NCBI RefSeq assembly: GCF_035222375.1
Contig: NC_085888.1
Coordinates: forward strand, 2,666,001 to 2,730,000
Direction of reading: 5' to 3'
Origin: Podospora pseudocomata
Taxonomy: Eukaryota; Ascomycota; Sordariomycetes; Sordariales; Podosporaceae
DNA: 64,000 bases
The notes beneath the pieces were generated by a model. It ran no database searches, had not been told where the DNA came from, and worked only from the letters and a program-made list of their open reading frames with translations. Each line of letters opens with the position of its first letter. Position 1 is the first letter of the stretch. A program made the position numbers and the translations under genes. This document shows positions 55,207 to 64,000 of this stretch, piece after piece.

Positions 55207-58200
55207 TTTTCTCTCTCTAAATCAGCGGGGGCATCCACGCGCGCTCTTTTGGCTTCGGGATTTCATCAAGTCGGTGCTTTTTACCGACGCGGGGGATATT
55301 TAAGGAGATTGATTTTAGGGCGGACTTTTGCGTGTTCTGATTTACATTTCCTATCGTGCTATTACACGCACGTTAACCCTGTCTAACGTTTCTTACACCA
55401 AACCTTCTAACACCTGTATCATTCGACCTCCCCAACACGACTACCTCCCGACACTTTATCATACGGTGAAGAAAATTCCACTGATGTCAAGATATTATTA
55501 TTCTCGCTTTTGCCAGTTTTACTAGTCCAGGTTTTGGCTTTATTTGGGATTTTGGAGGATTTCTTTCTCTTATATCGCTGGAAATAGCAGAATCTTTGTA
55601 CGCAACGAGAATAAAACATCAGCTGCGAAACAAAAAAAAACAAAAAAAAAACACAAGACAGAATGACTGTTGTTGCAAGTCGTGACACCGCCTCCATAGA
55701 AGTTGCATGGCATCTGTTGCCCGGAGCCAACCAACTCCACGTCCACCGATCCCAGACCCTGACCAACAACCCAGCCGGCGCGCAGACGAAAATCCCGTGA
55801 CCACACAGCATCCAGCGGCACTGACATTACTATGGTAGACCCCCCAGCAGACTCCCAGAATACCGGGGTTTAGTTTACGAAACCCACCTAAAAACCACGG
55901 CACACTACCGCCTGCCGCCTCATCAACCCCTGCCTCTTATCTCCTCCCACAAAATACCGCCTACCAACCTGCAAAGACCTTGTAGCACCCGAACCAAAAT
56001 TTTGCACCGCCCGGTCCCATCTCCCTGCTCCCGCACGAGTGGAGTGTGTATCAAAGTGCGCGCCCCTCGGCAAGGCGGGAAGGATCGCAGCTTACCAGCA
56101 GATTTGATGCCGAAACAAGGACCATTGATCGTCATTTTTCTCATGTTACACACATCGCACTTGGGGCTTCAGGCGTTATTTTACCGAGGCATGACAGCAG
56201 CCACGTTTCTGGTTCTCTCTTTCCAGGGTCAAAAGTAACAACAGGTTGCCTCGTATCTTCTGCATTCGGTGTACATGTTAGTGTATGTAATGTCCGCAAC
56301 TGTGTGCGAGTGGTCGGTGTAAAACTAACAAGCGAAAAACACCCAAGTCGAGTCCTGGAGGGGAAAAAAGGAAAATGAGGGAGCCAACAAACACAGTCTG
56401 CCGGCTTGGTAAATGCAGCAAAGAGGCTCAGTGGTCGTGTGTGGTCGATACGGTGCTGAGGTAAGCTGTACCTACTCAGTTTTGGCAAGTGGGGGTTCAC
56501 GCACGCCGTGCGAATGATTGGTAACCCGAGCTCTCAGACCCCAAATTCCGGATCTGCACGGACTTCATCCGGACCCACCTAGCGGCAAGATCGGAGCCGA
56601 GTAGGAGTTAGAGAATGCCTAGGCCCCCAACTGATGGACTGGGGGGAGACGTTTGGAATTTGCTAGGGTGGGCAAGCAAGCCACATGACGTTCGGCCCGA
56701 AGCGCTGAGAGTGGCGCAGTGATTGTTTCGGCGGTTGGTGAGCCTGGCTGCCTGTTTGTGAGTTTCTTTTTGTCGTCTGATATGGCATGATCCTGCTCCT
56801 CGATCCTGATCAGTTGGAACGGCCTCGACATCAGACGGAGTGATACGACGCCGTCTGACAGATACAGGGTCGCAACTGCGCGGTTGTCGCTCGTGAGAGG
56901 TGTAGTTGTTTGGTGTCCGGGGTCTGCATATGCCGTTTTGAGTGGCTGCATGTGTGTATGTACTTAAGCTGCCTCAGACACGCTGCAGGTATAACGGGCT
57001 AACAGCGATGCATAATGTTGATGCCCCTAGCCGGTCTGCATTGGACTATCCAATCATACATTTTCTATTCATCATCCTGCGTGATCTTAACTTGACCTCA
57101 CAAATGTAGCTTGAGCCCCGGGGTTTCCGGGTGGGCAGTGGTTGCCTGGTCGCCTTCCTCTCCGCGAAATATCACCCTACTCCGAAGAGCCACGTTTCTT
57201 TTCATCAAAAGAAAAGCTTCATTGCATCATACCACATGTTTGTGATGACTTGCTAGAAGCGAGCCAATAAGATTGGGCAATGGGCTTCAAAAGACTCCGG
57301 GAATCCGGAGGTGTCGCCGGAAGCATGACATCACCTTTCCGGTGGTGACAGTGCATCTCTCCATGCCCCGGGGGGACGTTGGGGCACAACGGCATCAACG
57401 GTCGTTTGGCTTGATGAGGTGGCGGCGGTGGTTACTCGAAAGCAGCCGTAAGTAATCGTCATCACCTGACAAGGTGGAATATGCAAATCAGATATCGTGT
57501 TGCACAAAATGTGTGTGATGGAGAAGTTCTCGCAAAGCCCAACATTTACACAGACAAATTAGGAAAGAGAATCCCACTGAAGCTTGCTGTGGCTTGCTGA
57601 AAATGCCAGTGAGGATGGATGTAATGGTGAAATATGCGCGTCTAAGCGCAGGCGCCGAACCGGCGTAGGTATCGGCCAATCAAAGATTGAGTTTTTGATG
57701 ACGACGACACGAAGTAACTTCACACCACCACTACAGCCCATGGCAAAAGCCATTGGCCCGTGTCAGCCTATCGACCCGAAGTACTTCACTTGACAGTTGG
57801 TGATCGCGCCAACCGCTGCGGTTCGGGACGATGCATCGTGGTGGTCCGTTCGGCATTGTCTCCTCATCAAGACCGGAAACCTTCGGTCGGTAGCGGTGAT
57901 CCGTCTTTTCTGTGTTGTGTGAAGACTCCGTGATTGGTTGCCAGAAATCAGTCTGAGGGGACGCCTGGCCACCCTAAGTACCGTCAAACCGCCCTGTCAT
58001 TATCGTGCGTCGCATCGCTTGGCCTGTTAATTTCCCAGTTTCCATGTCCGGGAGTCCCGTGATATCTATCCAACGATACCCTCCTCAGAAGGAAATAACA
58101 ACAAACATGTTCGCTCGAAAACACCTCACCAGAGGGGCCTCTAGTCCGAATGGCAAATTTTGTGTGTCAAATTCCAACTCTTTGTGTGGTTGAAGTGACA

Positions 58201-58825
58201 CCTCTGTTCCTCACCGAGCTCAAGAGGGTCGACTACTTAATCCAATCGTAGATAGAGGAGTGAGTTCCAAAGTCGAGCACCATGGTCGCATCTAGGAAGC
58301 AAGCCAGGGCGGTTCAGGATAGAATACTGAAATCGTTTCAACAAACGACATTACCTATTGTGACCATGTAACTGCCATGCCGCTGTCTAGTGTGGCTTGA
58401 ACTGATTGGACTCCTGGTAACAACCTCAAGTCAAAATGCCTACCAGACCGAGAAATGGACTGGGAAAGAAGCCTTTCTTCACATCCGCAATCAGGCCCAG
58501 TCAATCAGGATGTGCAGGGCATTCGACAAAATATCCCGTGATGGTTTGGAAACATGCGCCACCCCGATCCATCTCTATCCGTCCTGGTCCGCTCGGTCTT
58601 CCTCTGCAGGTTGAGCTCAGGCGGATGGCCAGGTGGAACGATGAGGGGCCATTATTTCATTTCAAGGCGGAAGATAGCATCGAGAACACTGATCTGGAGG
58701 GTGATATGACCGTCAGCCCTGTAAACCTATCACTGTCTGATCCGTCATATTAGCCCTGATTCCCAGTACCGACTTTGCCCATGAATTTCCAGGACCTGTT
58801 TGTAGTTTGCTTTGCCCTTATGAAT
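55207..58825. other. Gene-poor region right of the array
   Basis: 3.6 kb with scattered frames below 145 codons on both strands and no recognisable domain. Short A-rich tracts lie near 55,630. No RNA gene or repeat family is identified. Confidence 0.5.
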
Positions 58826-60872
58826 TCATTCACCAGCATTGCCACCAACATAGTTCCGGCTCACATCGCCCTCCGCCCTCACAAGGTTCTGCGGCACAAC
58901 CTCCCCAGGAGGAGAGTACCCTCCCAAAGCCGTCACAGCCGCCGCAAATCCTCTCCAAAAATCACAAGGCGTTTTCTGATTCTTATCGTCACTGACAGTC
59001 GTTATCCCCCAGCCACCCACATCCAGCACGCCCGAGATTTGCTCGCCTCGTCCGCTGACAGGATGGTTCCAACGTATAGCCGGTGGAAGATTCAGTATCT
59101 TTCTGTTCATGTTTGGATTCCCTGTGGTGATGTACGACGCAAAATAACTCTGCATCGCTGTGCTGATGCCTGCCACCAAGGTGCCGAGGACAGGTACAAA
59201 GAACATGGCCAGGTCGTCGAGGAAGGTGTCGGATGTGTAGGCTGTGCTGAAGAAGGTGGGTATCAGGTCGGTGGCGTGCTGGCCAGGGAAGACGCTGTAT
59301 TGCATGTTCCAGACTTTGCTATCGCCGAAGGACTCTGTCAGATCTGTAGAGATAGAGTGGACGTTAGCAACCATGACCCAAGAAGCAACGGGAACGCCTG
59401 GACTTACGCCTAATGTGGCACGTAAAGCAACTATCTCTTGTAAACTCCGTCATCCTAGCTGTCTGTGTGGCATACTTTGACTTCTTCGTCCCTTTGACAG
59501 GAGGGTATGCTTCTTCAATCTTGTCGTTCACACCTGCCGTCAGAGTATCGTTGGGAAAAAGCTGGCCCAGAAAGCCTGAGAACTGCGCATCTGTCTGAAT
59601 GGAACCGCCCACAAACAAACTTGCCTCGTCCGCAACATGGGACAGGATCAAGGAATCGAGCTTCCAAAACTTTCCCAGGGCGAGCTCCAGCACTGGCAAC
59701 TGGCGAATAAACTTGCCATCCGGTGTTGGGCCAATTGCAAAAGTACCCGGTGCCTGCTTCAAGTTCAGCGCGTTATTTGCCTTGATCAACGCCGTCGGGT
59801 CAGCAGCTCGCAGACAGGCCAGCCCTTTGCCTTGACATCCAGCGAGTGTTGAAAAATCCTGAAATGTATCTTCAACTTTGCCAGCACGGTCCCATATCGG
59901 CTGGAAGGCTGGAGATTGCAGAATTGCCCTTGAGAAGAGAGGATCAAGGCGACCCCCTTCCGCGACAATGTGGTGAAGTATCGACGACGCACCCGCCGAT
60001 TCGCCCATTGCAGTGACTTGGGTAGGATCACCACCAACCAAGTGAATATGATCCCTTACCCACTGCAAAGCAGCCCTTTGATCGTGCAATCCAGCGTTTG
60101 GGAGCCCGTCTCTTTCCATGGATTCCCCTGCCAAGAATCCGAAGGCACCGACGCGGTAGTTGATGGCGACAAAGATCATGTTGTTATTTGACTGCCCAAT
60201 CATCCCTCCTCCATCGTAGAACGGTAAGTCGGGCGTCATCGTGTCCTTGCTGCCAAAGAGAAAGCCACCTCCGTAGATCCATACAACGACGGGTAACTTG
60301 ATGGTCGGGTTTTTGAGCGCCTTTCCAGGCACATAAACGTCGAGGAATAGACAATCTTCGCTTCCACCTGAGAAGAGTGGCAATGGGATTCCACCAAGGC
60401 TGAAGAGGAGTCAGATACAGAAACATTTGGGGTTTCCTATCAATAACAGCACCTACAACTGGTTTATGACAGCTCCGACAGGCGCCTTGTTGCCTGGTCC
60501 GACCACATTGATACCATTCGGAGCCGACTGAATGCATTTTGGCCCATAACTGCCATCCTGATGAGTGCTATTCTGTGCTGGGGGCGCTGGTTTGGCCCAT
60601 CTCAGCTCACCGACAGGTGGGGCCGCATATCTGATGTTCTTGAAGATGTACCTATGATGTCGTTAGCTTGTGAGACAACCCAATCTCCAAGACGCAAGAA
60701 CTTACAAATCGCTTGATGACCGATAACTTGAGGCTCTATACGATCCATATGGTAAAGTGAGTACCGGTAGCGAGGACTGTGATTGAAAGCTAACACCAGG
60801 CTTCAAAGGAATGCAAGTAACAAACGAGAAGAAAGATGCAAATAAGTAAAGGAGTGTATAAGAGACCGCCAT
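58826..60872 (-). CDS. Secreted type-B carboxylesterase/lipase
   Basis: Four exons (60872-60706, 60651-60457, 60399-59408, 59343-58826) encode 623 aa. It is an alpha/beta-hydrolase of the carboxylesterase type-B family, hydrolysing carboxylic esters outside the cell. A signal peptide (MAVSYTLLYLFASFFSFVTC) starts the protein. Family marks are NIRYAAPPVGELRW, EDCLFLDVYVP, the oxyanion-hole WIYGGGF (about 161-167) and the nucleophile elbow GESAG with S255. Paired cysteines for disulfides are present. The acid and His residues should lie in exons 3-4 (VADEASLF; the His cannot be fixed by eye). All introns are 51-63 bp with GTAAGT or GTAGGT donors and keep frame. The substrate is not predictable. 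It stands alone in a gene-poor region. Confidence 0.92.
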
Positions 60873-62785
60873 CTCGAGCGGACGGTGAGCAGCACACTAC
60901 ATGCCACCGAACCCACAAGTTTGACAAGAACTCGCAAAGAAAAGGCCAAGGCCATCAAATATGAGTGGCATCACCCATATATCAGTGGTCCCCCCCCCAG
61001 GTAAACACCAGAAAAACGCCTTGATCGATCTCTCCGGGCCGCCCGGCCGGCCATCACCTCTATCCTCACCGGGCAAATAAGCAGCCAGAGAAGCTGTCCT
61101 CAAGCCTTGTATAAGATAGAATCTTCTCCAAAGGGAAATTATCTCCATGAGATCGCGCCGTAGCTGCAAGGTACCGGAATTAATGCCTCACCTTAACAAC
61201 TTCTGTGCCCATAATGCGCCAATCAGAGTGCTCAATTGACCATCTCATCTTCGAAAGGTTGTGATATGGATTTGAACAATCTTTCAGTCGGTTGCCCTAC
61301 CAAGGGTGGCGACCTATCAGTCTGTTGCTATTGAACCTCTCGTGATGCCTGACCAATTCGTGTTGTTTGGTGTTTTTGTGCCCCTCGTCGGTCGCAATGA
61401 AGGCAGACCGAAAACCGACCTGGGTCGCTTGCGGTCGCGACCATTATGCGTGGGAAATACGAGGCCGCAGAGGCAAAGCAAAGGTAGAACTTGAGATGCT
61501 TCGGTCAGGCAGTGATGACTGGTGTGGTTGCGGGTTTGCACCTCAAATCGAAGTGAAGTTAAATTTGGAGAAACGATTGGTCGATGGCATAATGAGCGTG
61601 ATTCCACCATGGAATAGGGGAGGCGCTTAGAAACCCTAACCCTCCATTCATCGCCTGAGGGACAAGAAAGTGGAGGATAAAACAGAAATCAACCGGCTCA
61701 ATTACATGTGATGACTCCGATTGCTCTCATGATTCCTGATAAAACAATGGGTAGTTGTTTGTTATGGCTTGAAGACAAAAAAAATGAAAGGCTGACGCTG
61801 CGATTATGAGGGCATTCCACGGCACGCACGTAACATCTGTTTAAGGAAAACATTGAGAAGCAGACTTCCAGCCCTCACAAGCATTACAGACGAACGTCTG
61901 TCTGCCCGAATGGTCTAGACAGTTGAGACAGCACAAGATCATCCTTCTCATGGCGCTTCCTAATGGTAAATTCAAGAAGCAAAGACAAAAAGGCAGCGTT
62001 CCCTTGTCGACTGGAAACAAGAAGTACGAGTATATTGAAAAGAATGGGAAAGGAAAGCAGGAATATACTGTCAGTCTGGCCGAAACGTAGATGACGACGT
62101 CATGCCAAAAAGTGAGTCGTAGCTCAATGCGAAAACAATACCGGTTGTCAACATCAAGAGTTTACCAGAGGAAAAATGAGGGTACGACTCGAAGAAGGAA
62201 CTTCGATGCAAGCAATCCCAAAATAAAGGCAGTGATAGTCGAAAATCTTGTAGTTGGTTAAGTGATGTTTCTGGTCCCGTTGTCCATTTTCTAAGTCCAC
62301 TTGATGAGAATCAAGGGTGAAAAAAAATGTCGAAGAATAAAATAAAAATAGGTGACCGTATGTATTTTAGCTACCAATTCGCGGCTTCTTTGCCCAGAGA
62401 GACATCTCGACCTTGACGATGGTATCTAGAATATAAGCATCAACAAATCCACAAGCGCCCTCTTGAATAGGGATACTCAAGAATAAACAACCTTCTTGAA
62501 AAGAAGGTTAAAAAGAATTACAGCTGCACCTTGCATTTCAAGGCGAGATGGAGGAAGAAAAAAAGAAGACACAATGACCCGCCTCCGAGAGAATCTTCCA
62601 GCACGCAACTCCACCCACCAGAGACCTGCCTGCCTGCTCATAGCAACATATTTGCTGAATTATTGATATCGAAAGAGAAGGAGAACAGAAGGAGAACGTC
62701 GAGCGTCGAATTAGCGACTGAGTCAACCCTTTAAGCCGATCCCAAAAAAGCACCGAGTGCAATCTGCACACCCAGGCAAAGCCCA
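60873..62785. other. Non-coding stretch upstream of the carboxylesterase
   Basis: 1.9 kb. It includes the esterase promoter, a telobox-like aaaccctaaccctcc near 61,631 and AG-rich sequence at 62,500-62,700. No gene is supported. Confidence 0.5.
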
Positions 62786-62790
62786 TTTAC

Positions 62791-62870
62791 CCAGGTAGGA
62801 ATCGAACCATCGCGACGGGTGAGAGCGCTATGCTGGCTATGTTGCGCATTGCGCATTACACCACATGGCC
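62791..62870 (-). pseudogene. tRNA-like relic with A-box and B-box motifs
   Basis: On the minus strand, TGTGGTGTAATG (A-box-like) is followed after about 40 bases by GGTTCGATTCC, a perfect B-box. However, the T-stem and acceptor stem do not pair and a 7-bp duplication (gcgcatt twice) sits in the D-loop region. Probably a decayed tRNA or tRNA-derived sequence, not a working gene. Confidence 0.35.
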
Positions 62871-64000
62871 ATTTCAGTTGTGTCTGAATTTGATATCTCC
62901 TGATGCGGAAAGAACACCTGTAAACCCCCGTCAGTTGCTCTTCGACGTTGCTGCTTGCCAGGTGGTGACGTTAAGTTGCTCCTGATACTATAGCGACCAA
63001 CCCTCGCGACTGCTGGGTCAACATACACAACCGGATGGACATGTCTATCTGCCCTACCAGTAAGAGACAGCTACCTACCAGCGAGAGTCAGCTACATCCG
63101 CACCATTACCACCATCACCATCATCATAAACATCCAAACCCAGAAAGGAAATAGCACAACTCAAGCAACAAAATCTCACCTTAACTCAAACTCATCATTC
63201 CCAGCTCCCATCTCCTCCATCCACACCCATCGTCTCTCCATCCACGCATGGAAAATTTAAAAAAAATTTCGCCCATGCCCAGTATCCATACCCTCTGTCC
63301 ATACCCACTCTCCATGCCATCCATCATATCACAACAACAATAACAATAACAACAAACAAGGATCAATGAACTGCACCCCAACCGGGGACCTTGCTAAGCA
63401 TAGGTTCTTAAATCACTGCCGCACCCCCTTGAAGGGGGCGACGAGGCTGGGCGAGGCTGCGGTCCCAAGATCGTAGGACAAGAACGTGACTCGAACCTGC
63501 GACCTTGGTTTCCGACTAGCGAACCTCCTTGAGGAGCCCAGGCCGTCTCGACAGGTTGTGCTGTACGCAGCGATACAGTCGTTGTGGTGCTGCCTTGATT
63601 TGGTGCAAACCCGACACCTAAAACCCCTCCTCGGGTGTCCCACCTCTTCCATGAGTAGGTTGAACAGCAACATTACCCACTGCCACCATCAACAGCTGCC
63701 ATCGTCGTCCAATCTCACCATCATCGAGCCTCGTCGTCGTCCACCATCACTATCACCATTATCCATCTTCACTCTGATCTCCCTCACCACATCCACACTC
63801 AACATCACCTGCCATCGTTAGCCATCGCCACTGCCATCATCACCTTCTCCCACTACTCACCACATCACACCACACCTAACTCAGACATCAACCACCCTTG
63901 TTGCAAATCTCAAAGTTCACTACTTCATCCTACCTACCCAGAAGCACTACACAATCTGCGTACATCATCACCAATCTGTCTCCATCTCCTCCATCTCCCC
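62871..64000. other. Right end: second tRNA-like patch and CA/CT-rich leader-like sequence
   Basis: Near 63,489 on the minus strand GCAGGTTCGAGTC resembles a T-arm, but no cloverleaf closes around it. CAC/CAT-rich microsatellite-like sequence occurs at 63,100-63,130. From 63,650 to the end there is C-rich, G-poor sequence of the kind seen in 5' leaders of fungal genes, so a plus-strand gene may begin just outside the window. Confidence 0.4.

Noticed and set aside
62791-62870. A functional tRNA gene
   Set aside because: The B-box is perfect but acceptor and T stems do not pair, so it is listed only as a relic.

Overview
The window looks like nuclear DNA of a filamentous ascomycete, most likely Sordariomycetes and probably Sordariales. 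Genes are broken by 46-120 bp introns with GTRNGT donors, GCTAAC-like branch sites and YAG acceptors. Recognisable proteins resemble Neurospora counterparts closely: the 366-aa carboxymuconate cyclase has the length I recall for the Neurospora enzyme. I see no bacterial features, no CRISPR array and no complete transposon.

Left part (1-27,240) is a conserved housekeeping block. In order it holds the N-terminus of lysyl-tRNA synthetase (-), a fungal C2HC-finger protein with an acidic Asp-Ala tail (-), heterochromatin protein HP1 (+), a small cupin (+), a 917-codon exon that is probably the C-terminal half of NOT4 (-), NOT4 with RING, RRM and CCCH domains (-), the 30-kDa subunit of respiratory complex I (+), carboxy-cis,cis-muconate cyclase (-) divergent from an intradiol ring-cleavage dioxygenase (+), a KAR5/Tht1-like karyogamy protein (-), mitochondrial ribosomal protein uL6m (+) and the bisphosphate nucleotidase HAL2/MET22 (-). 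The cyclase-dioxygenase pair suggests a small aromatic-catabolism locus (beta-ketoadipate or hydroxyquinol branch).

A single-pass membrane protein with a Cys-rich ectodomain (27,853-28,877, -) marks the change to accessory DNA. From about 30.6 to 55.2 kb lies the most unusual part: five successive head-to-head gene pairs, each a minus-strand gene followed by a plus-strand gene (30.6/32.4, 34.8/36.7, 40.5/43.6, 47.4/50.1 and 52.0/54.6 kb). The proteins are very divergent. Most share what I read as a retropepsin-like core: a strand ending at the catalytic-loop position, an S/N-x-I/V-S helix start, and a distal I-L/I-G-x-x-F motif. The active-site position varies (D, S or R). Several minus-strand partners share C-terminal modules: a TG[DE] helix motif, and a W-x-W-D...CP-x-W-F-D or W-x-W-D...W-A-P cassette. 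The ORFs are intact and spliced, and I see no reverse transcriptase, integrase or LTRs. They therefore look like a local family of host genes evolving quickly by duplication, rather than element copies. Function is unknown.

Right part (55.2-64 kb) is sparse: one secreted type-B carboxylesterase (58,826-60,872, -), two tRNA-like relics near 62.8 and 63.5 kb, and a pyrimidine-rich leader-like stretch at the window's end.

Exon boundaries were inferred by eye from splice motifs, phase and conserved protein sequence. No search or expression data were available.
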